The position numbers were made by a program, and so were the translations under genes. Below are positions 43,331-52,312 of a stretch of DNA of 64,000 nt, piece by piece. The stretch covers positions 117,802-181,801 of the forward strand of contig UCHD01000010.1 in assembly GCA_900472175.1 (NCBI GenBank), written 5' to 3'. The DNA is from Hyphomicrobiales bacterium (GTDB lineage: Bacteria; Pseudomonadota; Alphaproteobacteria; Rhizobiales; Rhizobiaceae). Numbering within the stretch: the first letter of the stretch is position 1; the number at the start of each line of letters is the position of its first letter. The notes under the pieces are model-generated. The model had not been told where the DNA came from and made no database searches. It worked only from the letters and a program-made list of their open reading frames with translations.

Positions 43331-44497
43331 ATGACCATACTTGCCAGCCTCAGCCCCCGGTCCCTATCCGCACCGGAAAGCGGCATCGTCGAACTGGTGA
43401 ATTATGCGCGCGGGCGCGAGGGGCTTATTCCGCTCTGGGTCGGCGAGGGGGACTTGCCGACACCGGATTTCATTTCGCAGGCGGCGCAGGATTCGCTGAA
43501 AGCCGGCGAAACCTTCTACACCTGGCAGCGCGGTATTCCGCAGCTGCGCGAAGCCTTGTCGCGCTATTATCAGCGCCATTTCGGCAAGGCTTTGTCATTG
43601 GACAATTTCTATGTGACCGGATCCGGCATGCAGGCCATCAAACTTGCCATCGAGGCCGTGACCTCGCCGGGCGACGATATGGTCTTCCTCACCCCGGCGT
43701 GGCCGAACTTTGCCGCCAGCGCCGAACTGTCCGGCGTTCGTCCGATTGCCGTGCCGCTGAACTTCGAAGATGGGAAATGGCAGCTCGACATCGGCAAGCT
43801 CGAGGCGGCGATCACGGCAAAGACGCGGGCGCTGTTCGTCAACACACCCTCCAATCCCACCGGCTGGACAGCCACGCATGACGATTTGAGAGCAATCCTG
43901 GCACTGGCCCGCAAACATGGCCTGTGGATCATCGCCGACGAGATCTATGCGCTTTATTCCTACAATGGTGATCGCGCGCCCTCTTTCCTCGATGTGATGG
44001 AAGAGGACGAGCGTATCCTGTTCGTCAATTCCTTCTCCAAGAACTGGTCGATGACCGGCTGGCGGGCCGGCTGGATCGTGGCGCCGCCGGCTGTTGGCCA
44101 GGTGCTGGAAAACCTGATCCAGTATTCGACGTCCGGCGTGGCGCAGTTCATCCAGCAAGGCGCCGTCGTGGCGCTTGATCAGGGCGATGCGTTCGTTGCG
44201 GAAAATGTCGCCAAGGCGGCCCGGTCGCGCGATCTGCTCTGCGATGCGCTGATCGCCACCAACCGGGTTGAGACGCTGAAGCCGGACGGCGCTATCTATG
44301 CCTTCCTGAAGATCGATGGCGTCACCGATGCACGGCGCGCAGCACTCGATATCGTCGACAAGACCGGTGTCGGACTGGCGCCCGGCACCGCCTTCGGCGA
44401 AGGCGGCTCGCTATTCATGCGCGCGTGTTTCCTGCGCGATTCCAGGCAGATCGCCATCGCAGCCGAACGGCTGGCGGGTTACATCGCCGCGCTCTGA
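43331..44497 (+). CDS. PLP-dependent aminotransferase, class I/II (fold type I)
   Basis: 388 residues. The family landmarks are GSGMQAIKLAIEAV, FVNTPSNPTGW, ADEIYALYSY and the PLP lysine Lys237 in SFSKNWSMTGWRAGW. The C-terminal GTAFGEGGSLFMRACF binds the substrate carboxylate. It resembles the aspartate/aromatic aminotransferase Ib group, but the substrate is not clear. A hairpin sequesters its ribosome site. It stands between mscL and galE. Confidence 0.9.
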   Translation: MTILASLSPRSLSAPESGIVELVNYARGREGLIPLWVGEGDLPTPDFISQAAQDSLKAGETFYTWQRGIPQLREALSRYYQRHFGKALSLDNFYVTGSGMQAIKLAIEAVTSPGDDMVFLTPAWPNFAASAELSGVRPIAVPLNFEDGKWQLDIGKLEAAITAKTRALFVNTPSNPTGWTATHDDLRAILALARKHGLWIIADEIYALYSYNGDRAPSFLDVMEEDERILFVNSFSKNWSMTGWRAGWIVAPPAVGQVLENLIQYSTSGVAQFIQQGAVVALDQGDAFVAENVAKAARSRDLLCDALIATNRVETLKPDGAIYAFLKIDGVTDARRAALDIVDKTGVGLAPGTAFGEGGSLFMRACFLRDSRQIAIAAERLAGYIAAL

Positions 44498-44593
44498 ATC
44501 CTGTTTTGACCGCCTGTTCCTGCACATAACCCTTGTGAATCGCGCCGTGAACGGGTTTTATCCCGCTCACTTTGAACAGCGCAGGAGAGGGTA

Positions 44594-45586
44594 ATGGCGG
44601 TATTGGTAACGGGCGGCGGCGGTTATATCGGCAGCCACATGGTCTGGGCGTTGCTGGACGCCGGCGAACAGGTTGTCGTCATCGATCGCCTATCGACCGG
44701 TTTCCGCTGGGCGATCGCGCCGGAAGCGCGTTTCTATGAAGGCGATATCGCCGATGCGGCCCTGATGCGGCAGATTTTTGCCGATAACGAAATCGATTCC
44801 ATCATTCATTTCGCCGGTTCGATCGTCGTACCGGAATCGGTCGCCGATCCGCTGGGGTATTATGAAAACAACACGGTCAAATCCCGCAGCCTGATTGCCA
44901 GCGCGGTTGAGGCGGGTATTCCCTATTTCGTCTTTTCCTCAACGGCCGCGGTCTACGGCACGCCCGACGTACTGGAACCGGTGACGGAAAGCGTCAACCT
45001 CAAGCCGGAATCGCCCTACGGCTCATCGAAGCTGATGACCGAAATCATGTTGCGCGACACGGCTGCCGCGCATGCGTTTACCTATACGGCCTTGCGCTAC
45101 TTCAACGTCGCCGGCGCCGATCCGAAGGGCCGGAGCGGTCAGTCGTCCGAACTCGCCACGCATCTGATCAAGGTCGCCTGCGCGACAGCACTTGGCAAAC
45201 GCCAGTCGATGAGCGTCTTCGGCACCGACTATCCGACCCCGGACGGAACCTGTGTGCGCGACTATATCCATGTCTGGGATCTGGTTCAGGCACATTTGAA
45301 AGCCCTACAGCGCATGCGCGCCGGTGGTAGCTCGCTGGCGGCCAATTGCGGTTACGGTCATGGCTTCTCGGTGCTTGAGGTGCTGGATGCCGTGCGCAAG
45401 GTACATGGTACGGACTTTGCCGTCACCGTCTCGGAGCGGCGCGCAGGTGACCCGGCGATGATCGTCGCCAACCCGGCGCTCGCCAAGCAGGAACTCGGCT
45501 GGGTGCCGCAATACGACGATCTGAACGGTATTATCCGCAGCGCGCTGGATTGGGAACTGCATCTGATGCGCAAGAATTCCTACTGA
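44594..45586 (+). CDS. galE: UDP-glucose 4-epimerase (GalE/ExoB)
   Basis: 330 residues of the extended SDR type. The NAD motif TGGGGYIGSHMVWAL is at 6-20, the catalytic Ser in FVFSSTAAVYG (112-122), and Tyr142/Lys146 in SPYGSSK. LRYFNVAGADP and the C-terminal PGYVADPAL-like segment match GalE. It interconverts UDP-glucose and UDP-galactose for exopolysaccharide and LPS; rhizobial exoB is the same enzyme. It opens the polysaccharide locus and has its own terminator. Confidence 0.95.
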   Translation: MAVLVTGGGGYIGSHMVWALLDAGEQVVVIDRLSTGFRWAIAPEARFYEGDIADAALMRQIFADNEIDSIIHFAGSIVVPESVADPLGYYENNTVKSRSLIASAVEAGIPYFVFSSTAAVYGTPDVLEPVTESVNLKPESPYGSSKLMTEIMLRDTAAAHAFTYTALRYFNVAGADPKGRSGQSSELATHLIKVACATALGKRQSMSVFGTDYPTPDGTCVRDYIHVWDLVQAHLKALQRMRAGGSSLAANCGYGHGFSVLEVLDAVRKVHGTDFAVTVSERRAGDPAMIVANPALAKQELGWVPQYDDLNGIIRSALDWELHLMRKNSY

Positions 45587-45893
45587 TATCCCTGTGTTTG
45601 CGCCTGTCCGGCCTGAAGCCGGGCGGGCGGTTTTCTTGGTGCGCGCCGCCTCTCCAGTTTGACGACAGCTTCACCCACTAGGGTACCAGCCAGAATAGAC
45701 TGACTGGACCCGGAGCATGATCGAGTTTTCGCGCCTAAAGAACCGTATGACCGTAAGGCCTGAGGCCCCGCCGTCGAAGGTGCTGCGCGGCCTCGGCCTT
45801 ACTCGATCCTCGGTCAACCGCAATTCTGCTTCCTCTCGCCAAGTCATCGCCGGTATCGCCTGCGATCGTCTTTGCGCCTAGCCGGAGGGACGG
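45587..45893. other. 307-base spacer between galE and rfbF
   Basis: Holds the galE terminator and presumably the promoter of the rfbF operon. A 54-codon frame (45717-45881) begins with ATG after CGGAG, but its composition gives little support, so it is not called a gene. Confidence 0.5.
45602..45637 (+). terminator. Terminator of galE
   Basis: GCCTGTCCGGC (45602-45612) pairs with GCCGGGCGGGC (45618-45628), with two G-U pairs, around CTGAA. GGTTTTCTT follows. It lies 16 bases after the stop. Confidence 0.7.
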
Positions 45894-46664
45894 ATGAAAG
45901 CTGTCATTCTTGCCGGTGGCCTCGGGTCGCGTATCGCCGAAGAAACCCATCTGCGGCCAAAGCCGATGATCGAGATCGGCGGACGGCCGATCCTCTGGCA
46001 CATCATGAAGCTTTACTACGCCCATGGCGTGCGCGACTTCATCATTTGCTGTGGTTTCAAAGGCTACATGATCAAGGAATATTTCGCCAATTACGGCCTG
46101 CACATGTCGGACATCACGTTCGATCTGTCGCAGAACTCGATCGAATTTCATCGCCAGAGCGCCGAAAACTGGCGCGTCACGCTGGTCGATACGGGTGAAA
46201 ATTCGATGACCGGCGGCCGCCTCAAGCGCGTCGCGTCCTATCTCAAGGATGAAGAAGCCTTCTGCTTCACCTATGGCGACGGCGTCAGCAATGTCGATAT
46301 CGGCAAGACCATCGCCTTCCACAAGAGCCACGGCAAGCAGGCGACGGTGACCGCCGTGCGCCCGCCGGCGCGCTATGGCGCGCTGCAGCTGGACGGCACC
46401 GAGGTTCAGGGTTTCATCGAAAAACCGGAAGGCGAGGGCGGCTTCATCAATGGCGGCTTCTTCGTGCTTTCACCCCGCGTCATCGACCGGATCGAGGCGG
46501 ATCATTCAAGTTGGGAAGGGGAGCCATTGATGGGACTGGCCAGCGAAGGCGAGTTGCAGGCGTATTTCCACGACGGCTTCTGGCAGCCGATGGATACGTT
46601 GCGCGACAAGAATCATCTGGAAAGCCTGTGGCAGAGCGGCACCCCACCCTGGAAGAGCTGGTGA
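45894..46664 (+). CDS. rfbF: Glucose-1-phosphate cytidylyltransferase
   Basis: 256 residues, the exact family size. The nucleotidyltransferase start [18 protein letters not shown] is followed by [19 protein letters not shown], with [23 protein letters not shown] and [12 protein letters not shown] further on. It makes CDP-glucose, the entry point to CDP-linked deoxy sugars. GCCGGAGGGACGG precedes ATG. Its stop overlaps the rfbG start by one base (TGATG), so the two steps are made from one mRNA. Confidence 0.96.
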   Translation: MKAVILAGGLGSRIAEETHLRPKPMIEIGGRPILWHIMKLYYAHGVRDFIICCGFKGYMIKEYFANYGLHMSDITFDLSQNSIEFHRQSAENWRVTLVDTGENSMTGGRLKRVASYLKDEEAFCFTYGDGVSNVDIGKTIAFHKSHGKQATVTAVRPPARYGALQLDGTEVQGFIEKPEGEGGFINGGFFVLSPRVIDRIEADHSSWEGEPLMGLASEGELQAYFHDGFWQPMDTLRDKNHLESLWQSGTPPWKSW

Positions 46665-47749
46665 TGACAATGACATATGAATTCTGGCGCGGAAAACGGG
46701 TGCTCGTCACCGGGCATACCGGTTTCAAGGGCAGCTGGCTGACGCTGTGGCTGCGCGAACTGGGCGCCGAGGTGTCGGGCCTGTCGCTGGCGCCGCAGAC
46801 CGACCCTTCGCTGCATCTATTGCTTGGCGGCAGCATGGAAGGCCCCGGCATCATCGATATCCGCGACCGTGATGCGGTGACGCATCACGTGCTGAAGACC
46901 AAGCCGCAGATCGTCTTCCATCTGGCGGCGCAGGCTCTGGTGCGGGCCGGGTATCGCAATCCGGCCGAGACCTATGACGTCAACGTCATCGGTACTGCCA
47001 ACCTTCTCGACGCCCTGCGGGTGTCGGAGGATGTGCGCTCGATCGTCGTGGTGACGACCGACAAGGTCTACCACAATGCCGAGACGGGCCTTGCCTTCAT
47101 GGAGAGCGATCCGCTCGGCGGCCATGATCCCTATAGCGCCAGCAAGGCAGCAGCCGAGATCGTCGCGGCAAGCTATCGTGCCTCGTTCTTTGCCGCCCGC
47201 AAGATCGGCCTTGCGACGGCGCGCGCCGGCAATGTCATCGGCGGCGGCGACTGGGCGGAAGACCGGCTGATCCCCGATGCCGTGCGGGCCTGGCAGGGTG
47301 GCGAGACACTGGAGGTGCGCCGTCCACGTGCCGTGCGCCCGTGGCAGCACGTACTCGAGCCGCTCGGCGGCTATATGGGGCTGGCCGAGCGCCTATGGCA
47401 GATGCCGGATGGTATCGAGAGCTACAATTTCGGGCCGGATCACGGCGAAGCGGCATCTGTGGGTGCAGTGTTGAGGATGGCCGAGCGGCACTTCGGTGGC
47501 GGCGCGATGGCGCTGGGCGATGGTACGGACGGGCCGCACGAAGCGGGTTATCTGGTGCTCGACAGTGCCCGGGCACGCGCCGACCTTGGTTACCAGCCGC
47601 GCTGGCGTCTCGCCGAAACGGTCAAGCGGACGATGGAATGGTACCGGGCGCAAGGCCAGGGACAGGCGGCACTTGACCTCTGCCTTGGCGATATCCGCGA
47701 TTTTTCCGGGCGTGCCGCCAAGGACGAACCTTTGCGGGCCGCCGGATGA
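46664..47749 (+). CDS. rfbG: CDP-glucose 4,6-dehydratase
   Basis: 361 residues from ATG 46664 (a second ATG is six bases on). SDR features are VTGHTGFKGSWLTLWL (NAD site), VVTTDKVYHN, the active-site DPYSASKAAAE (Tyr and Lys), ARAGNVIGGGDWAEDRL and RPWQHVLEPLGGY. Product: CDP-4-keto-6-deoxyglucose. It directly follows the cytidylyltransferase and overlaps the epimerase gene by four bases. Confidence 0.96.
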   Translation: MTMTYEFWRGKRVLVTGHTGFKGSWLTLWLRELGAEVSGLSLAPQTDPSLHLLLGGSMEGPGIIDIRDRDAVTHHVLKTKPQIVFHLAAQALVRAGYRNPAETYDVNVIGTANLLDALRVSEDVRSIVVVTTDKVYHNAETGLAFMESDPLGGHDPYSASKAAAEIVAASYRASFFAARKIGLATARAGNVIGGGDWAEDRLIPDAVRAWQGGETLEVRRPRAVRPWQHVLEPLGGYMGLAERLWQMPDGIESYNFGPDHGEAASVGAVLRMAERHFGGGAMALGDGTDGPHEAGYLVLDSARARADLGYQPRWRLAETVKRTMEWYRAQGQGQAALDLCLGDIRDFSGRAAKDEPLRAAG

Positions 47750-48309
47750 GCGTGCGGTTTACGGCCCGCGCAACGCCACTTGAGGGCCTTTGCGTCATCA
47801 GCCGCAAAACCCTGTCGGACGACCGCGGGTTTCTGTCGCGGCTGTTTTGCGAAGAGGGCCTTGCAGCCTTCGGCTGGCAGGGGCGCATCGCCCAGCTGAA
47901 CGAGACCGGGACGCTGTACAAGGGCACGGTGCGTGGCATGCATTTCCAGCGCCCGCCGCATGCCGAGATCAAGCTCGTTACCTGCACCCGTGGCCGCGTT
48001 CTCGACGTCGCCGTCGATATCCGCGCGGGCTCGCTAACGTTTCTCCAGCCTTTCGCCGTTGAACTGTCAGAAGACAATGCCTGCTCGCTGCTGATTCCGA
48101 AGGGTTTTGCTCACGGCTTCCAGGCGCTGACCGACAACGTGCGGATGATCTACGCCCATTCGCAGCCCTATGCCGCCGATGCCGAAGGCGGCCTCAATCC
48201 GCAGGATCCGGCCCTTGGTATCGATTGGCCGCTGCCGGTCATCAACCTGTCGCCGCGCGATGCGGCGCATCCCCTGCTGCCGCCGGACTATCGTGGAGTA
48301 GCCGCATGA
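47746..48309 (+). CDS. dTDP-4-dehydrorhamnose 3,5-epimerase-like cupin enzyme
   Basis: 187 residues of RmlC type: DDRGFLSRLF, TVRGMHFQRPPHAEIKLVTC (catalytic His), VDIRAGSLTF and IPKGFAHGFQALTD. The classical substrate is dTDP-4-keto-6-deoxyglucose. Because it lies between the CDP-glucose dehydratase and a C-methyltransferase, it more likely epimerises the CDP-4-keto-6-deoxy sugar at C3, C5 or both (inference). ATGA overlaps on both sides place it firmly in the operon. Confidence 0.88.
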   Translation: MSVRFTARATPLEGLCVISRKTLSDDRGFLSRLFCEEGLAAFGWQGRIAQLNETGTLYKGTVRGMHFQRPPHAEIKLVTCTRGRVLDVAVDIRAGSLTFLQPFAVELSEDNACSLLIPKGFAHGFQALTDNVRMIYAHSQPYAADAEGGLNPQDPALGIDWPLPVINLSPRDAAHPLLPPDYRGVAA

Positions 48310-49535
48310 AATGTCGTCACTGCGGATCGACGCATATGGTGCCCTTCCTCGATCTGGGGACCGCGCCACCCTCCAATTCCTACGTCAATGCCAATGAGCG
48401 GCACCTGCCGGAACTCTGGTATCCGCTGGTCATCCGCTGCTGCCGGGAATGCCGTCTGGTGCAGACCGAGGATTTTGCCGACCGCGAAACATTCTTCTCC
48501 TCGAGCTATGCCTATTTCAGTTCGTTCTCGACCTCCTGGCTTGATCACGCCGAGCGCTATGTCGCCGATATGCAGGCGCGTTTCGGCCTGACTGAAGCCT
48601 CGCATATCGTCGAGGTGGCGGCCAATGACGGCTATCTGCTGCAATATGCCAAAGCGCGCGGCATCGGCTGCCTCGGCATCGAGCCGACGGCCAGCACGGC
48701 CAAGGCTGCGCGGGCGAAGGGCATCGAGATCGTCGAGGAATTCTTCGGCGCGGAACTCGGCGAAAAACTTGCGGCGGAAGGCCGTTCGGCGGATCTGACG
48801 GCAGCCAACAACGTGCTGGCCCATGTGCCTGACATCAACGATTTCGTCGCCGGTTTCGCTCGTCTGCTGAAGGCAAACGGTGTCGCGACCTTCGAGTTTC
48901 CGCACCTGCTCAACATGGTGCGCGAAGCGCAGTTCGACACCGCCTATCACGAACACTATTCCTATCTGTCGCTGACATCGGTCAGCCGCGTGTTTGAAGC
49001 TAACGGTCTGTCCGTCTTCGATGTGGAGACGACGCCCTGGCATGGCGGTAGCCTGCGCGTGTTCGCGCAGCGCAGCAATACCGGAAGATATCCGGTCGCA
49101 AACTCCGTGGCAGCGATGCTCGCCGAAGAGCACGCCGCCGGCATGCTGGGCGACACCTTTTACACGGATTTCCAGGAAGCGGCGCAAACCGTGCGTGACG
49201 GTTTCCTGGAGTTCCTGATCGAGAGCAGGCGTCAGGGTCTGAAAGTCGCGGCCTACGGTGCTGCGGCCAAGGGCAATACGCTGATCAACTTCTCCGGCGT
49301 CAAACCCGATCTCTTGTCCTTCGTTGTCGACAAGAACCCGGCCAAGCAGGGCCTCCGGCTTCCCGGCAGCCGTATTCCGATCGTTACGGAAGAATTTCTC
49401 AAAGCCGAAAAACCGGAAAGAGTGGTGATACTGCCATGGAACCTTCAAGCCGAAATCAGACAGCAGCTTTCGTATATCAGCGATTGGGGTGGCAAGTTCG
49501 TGACCGCAGTGCCGACGCTGACGGTGTATCCGTAG
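48306..49535 (+). CDS. Zinc-binding sugar C-methyltransferase (TylCIII/NovU-like)
   Basis: 409 residues. The N-terminal zinc site uses Cys3, Cys6, Cys46 and Cys49 (CRHC ... CREC). The middle SAM-binding domain has HIVEVAANDGYLLQYAK and AANNVLAHVPDINDFV. The C-terminal domain holds YHEHYSYLSLTSV and the Rossmann-like VAAYGAAAKGNTLINF. This three-part layout is that of NDP-4-keto-sugar C3-methyltransferases. With rfbF, rfbG and the epimerase it should give a CDP-linked 3-C-methyl-6-deoxy sugar (inference). Last gene of the four-gene overlapping operon. Confidence 0.9.
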   Translation: MKCRHCGSTHMVPFLDLGTAPPSNSYVNANERHLPELWYPLVIRCCRECRLVQTEDFADRETFFSSSYAYFSSFSTSWLDHAERYVADMQARFGLTEASHIVEVAANDGYLLQYAKARGIGCLGIEPTASTAKAARAKGIEIVEEFFGAELGEKLAAEGRSADLTAANNVLAHVPDINDFVAGFARLLKANGVATFEFPHLLNMVREAQFDTAYHEHYSYLSLTSVSRVFEANGLSVFDVETTPWHGGSLRVFAQRSNTGRYPVANSVAAMLAEEHAAGMLGDTFYTDFQEAAQTVRDGFLEFLIESRRQGLKVAAYGAAAKGNTLINFSGVKPDLLSFVVDKNPAKQGLRLPGSRIPIVTEEFLKAEKPERVVILPWNLQAEIRQQLSYISDWGGKFVTAVPTLTVYP

Positions 49536-49635
49536 CAGACGGCTCTGTTGCCGTTCTGCCCGAGGACGTGGTTGATACACCCTCCAAGACAGCCGAAACG
49601 GCCGGCATCAAGATCGGTTGAATGCCGTCTTACGG

Positions 49636-49941
49636 CTATTTGCCGCTTTCGCCGAGAAGATCCAGCTCGTGCGCGATCGAATGCTGGATCAGGCGCGCCC
49701 AGATATCCTCGTAGAAATCCGGGTCAAGCCCAGCCGTCGCGGCGCTGCGGCGGGCATTCCGCCGGACTTCGTCGACGCGGGCGGGAATGTCGGCCTTGAG
49801 GCCGGCGGGTTTCTTGATCTCCGCAGCCCGGCCGATATAGCCCCAGCGCTCCTGGAAAAGCGCCATCAAGGCCTGATCGATCCGGTCGATCTCGACGCGG
49901 ATTTCGGCCATCGAGGCACAATCTGCCGGACGTTTCTGCAT
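49636..49941 (-). CDS. Chorismate mutase, AroQ type
   Basis: 101 residues. A start helix IRVEIDRIDQALMALFQERWGY leads to IGRAAEIKK, then ARVDEVRRNARRSA and FYEDIWARLIQHSI. These give the Arg, Lys, Arg and Gln positions of the AroQ active site. It converts chorismate to prephenate in aromatic amino acid synthesis. Rhizobia carry such small stand-alone enzymes. Its placement inside a polysaccharide locus, on the opposite strand to its neighbours, is unusual but may have no functional meaning. Confidence 0.9.
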   Translation of the reverse strand: MQKRPADCASMAEIRVEIDRIDQALMALFQERWGYIGRAAEIKKPAGLKADIPARVDEVRRNARRSAATAGLDPDFYEDIWARLIQHSIAHELDLLGESGK

Positions 49942-50113
49942 AGGTATCTCCGGATGTCTTCAGCACGGTTCTGCCGCATCGCAGGACCGCATGCGACGCT
50001 GCTTATCAAGCCATCGGCCTCCTGAAAAGCCGAAAACCGGCATGGAGCCAAAGGGTCGCGGGCAAGCCTCGCAAAAGCCTTCGCAGCTAGTCTGTGGCAA
50101 ACGGAGAAATTTC

Positions 50114-51331
50114 ATGTTCGCCCAGCCGAAACTGACGATTTGTGTGCCCTCGCGAAACCGCCAGCGCTATTTCCAGGAAACGATCAGAAGCCTGCTGACG
50201 AACCTGCGCATGGATGTCGAATATGTTTTCGCCGATAATTCCGATGACGCATCGATTATGAACGAGTTCATGGAGGAGCTGCTTGCCGATCCGCGGGTCA
50301 AATACCTGCCTTCGGTGGACCGGGTCTTGCCGATGGTCGAGAATTGGGACCGGAGCGTTGAGGCGGCCACCGGAGAATTCATCTGCATGATTGGCGATGA
50401 CGATTACATCGATGCCGATGTTGCCGACCTGATCCGGCGTTCGCAAGCCGAGCAGCCGGCCATGGACGTTCTTATCTGGAGCCGCCTAACGTTCAATTGG
50501 CCCGGAAACCGGCCACAACGGTGTAACGTTGCAGCAAGTCTCGATACCGGCGTGTACTCTGTGCCTCGAGCAACTGCCTATCAGGATTTCTTTTCCTGGA
50601 GGGGTGGCGCACCGACCCCGAACATGGCCTTCGGTTTCTATCACGGCGCGGTTTCAAAGCATGTAATGGACCAGATCAAGGCGAAATTTGGTGGAAAATA
50701 CTGCGAATATCCGGTCGTCGACTTCGAGAATATCTGCAAAGTTCTCGTGACCGCCAAGCAGATGGTGTACTCGGGACGGCCATTTTCGGTTCTCGGCTCC
50801 TGCGCGCAAAGTAATTCTGCGAAGATCAAGACGGCCGATAACGTGAAGGAGCAGCTCGCGATCTTCACGCGCGAAACCGGGCGTAATATCGACGACGACG
50901 TGCATATGCAGGATTTTCCTTTTCCCGCTACCTTGGGGCTGACAGCCTGTATCGCGCAGGTTCAGCATTGGTTTCTGACACGCTATGGCTACAGCCCCAT
51001 GCAAGGCTGGGAGGCCAATTTTGCCGAAGCGTGCGGCAACAGCTGCAGCCTCATGGCAACCCAGCAAGACAATGATGATGCCATCGAAGGGTATCGTGCC
51101 GTCTTTGCGAAATGGCATGGCGGAAAATATTTGAAACACTTCAAGCCGGTGGATTTTGTGGATCCGGCGGTCGGTGAGTTCTTCGTTGGCGTTTCCGACA
51201 AGCAAGTCTTCATGGACGAAGAGATTGGCGGCGTTCGGACACCCGCTGAACTTTATCATCTTGTTGCGCAGATGTTGGCTCCGCCAGAAACGCTGACACT
51301 GAGTTTGGGCGAAAACTACCGGGCTGCCTAA
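50114..51331 (+). CDS. Glycosyltransferase family 2-like protein
   Basis: 405 residues from ATG 50114 (ACGGAGAAATTTC). The GT-A start LTICVPSRNRQRYFQETI, FADNSDDASIMNEF and the metal-binding ICMIGDDDYIDADV (DDD) are clear. The second half is unusual: MAFGFYHGAVSKHVMDQI, then WEANFAEACGNS, pointing to a subfamily shared with the gene at 56766-57893. Acceptor and donor unknown; presumably assembles part of the O-chain or capsule unit. Confidence 0.85.
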   Translation: MFAQPKLTICVPSRNRQRYFQETIRSLLTNLRMDVEYVFADNSDDASIMNEFMEELLADPRVKYLPSVDRVLPMVENWDRSVEAATGEFICMIGDDDYIDADVADLIRRSQAEQPAMDVLIWSRLTFNWPGNRPQRCNVAASLDTGVYSVPRATAYQDFFSWRGGAPTPNMAFGFYHGAVSKHVMDQIKAKFGGKYCEYPVVDFENICKVLVTAKQMVYSGRPFSVLGSCAQSNSAKIKTADNVKEQLAIFTRETGRNIDDDVHMQDFPFPATLGLTACIAQVQHWFLTRYGYSPMQGWEANFAEACGNSCSLMATQQDNDDAIEGYRAVFAKWHGGKYLKHFKPVDFVDPAVGEFFVGVSDKQVFMDEEIGGVRTPAELYHLVAQMLAPPETLTLSLGENYRAA

Positions 51332-51451
51332 TAATCGTATCGGCCGGTTGGCGAATACGGAAATGCGGCCTGGCCGCGGTTAGGTGACCGGATTGCCTCT
51401 GCCTCGAGCCAATGGGCTCGCGGGTATTTTGACATCAAAGGGATGCAAAAC

Positions 51452-52312
51452 ATGATTCAGAATGAAGTCATCATTCCGGCTTCGGCCAAGGACGATTTCG
51501 CCGCCAAGGGTTATACGATGCTGCCGCAGTTCTATGATGTGCAGCGCGACGTGGCGCCGATCCAGGAAGGTATCCGGGTCATCCTTGAGCTGCTTTGCCG
51601 CAAGTACGAGGTCGATGCGCCGACGGACACGTCCTGGGACGCGATGACCAAGGCCTATCCGGCGCTTATCGCCAAGAATCGCGCCTGGGGTGGCGAGGTT
51701 TATGATGCCGTCAAGCAGATCCCCGCCTTCATGCAGATTGTCACCAAAGCGGTGAACCAGACGGTGTTTCAGCATCTGCGTCCAGGGTCCGTTCCGGGGA
51801 TCGCGGCTGGCGGCTACGGCATCCGTATTGATAATCCGGGTGAGGAAAAGTTTCGGGCACAGTGGCACCAGGAATTTCCAAGCCAGCTCCGCAGCTTGGA
51901 TGGCGTGGTATTCTGGACGCCGCTTCTGCCTGTGACCCCGGATATGGGGCCGGTCCAGATCGCGGAAGGCTCGCATGCGGAAGGCCTCATCCCGGTTTAC
52001 AAGGATGATGCTGGGCATGGAAAGAGCGGCGCCTACGCGTTGTTCATGGAAAATTGCGATGCACGCCTTGCAAAATACGAACAGGTCGCGCCGCTGACGC
52101 AGCCAGGCGACCTCATCCTCATGGACTTCCTGACCATGCATCAAGGCGGCCACAACGTATCGGCAATGCCGCGCTGGAGCATCCAGTTTCGCTATTTCAA
52201 CTTTGCCGATCCGCTCGGTACTCGAATTGGCTGGTGCGGTTCCTTTGCGGCCGGTGTCGATTTCGGCAAGGTCCTGCCTGAACTGGTCGCGGATTCGGGA
52301 ACTGCGGCATGA
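51452..52312 (+). CDS. Phytanoyl-CoA dioxygenase family-like protein
   Basis: 286 residues from ATG 51452. I prefer this to ATG 51443 because AAAGGG lies nine bases before it and abuts the first. The jelly-roll part has QWHQEFPSQ, MGPVQIAEGSHAEGLIPV, PGDLILMDFLTMHQGGHN and RWSIQFRYFNF. These supply a first His with Glu in place of the usual Asp (H-x-E), a distal His and an Arg for 2-oxoglutarate. It may hydroxylate a sugar or lipid intermediate, or be inactive. It is coupled by ATGA to the next methyltransferase gene. Confidence 0.72.
   Translation: MIQNEVIIPASAKDDFAAKGYTMLPQFYDVQRDVAPIQEGIRVILELLCRKYEVDAPTDTSWDAMTKAYPALIAKNRAWGGEVYDAVKQIPAFMQIVTKAVNQTVFQHLRPGSVPGIAAGGYGIRIDNPGEEKFRAQWHQEFPSQLRSLDGVVFWTPLLPVTPDMGPVQIAEGSHAEGLIPVYKDDAGHGKSGAYALFMENCDARLAKYEQVAPLTQPGDLILMDFLTMHQGGHNVSAMPRWSIQFRYFNFADPLGTRIGWCGSFAAGVDFGKVLPELVADSGTAA

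Noticed and set aside
45717..45881. 54-codon frame just before rfbF
   Set aside because: Has CGGAG before ATG, but the amino acid composition and codon use are weak; kept only as a note in the spacer entry.
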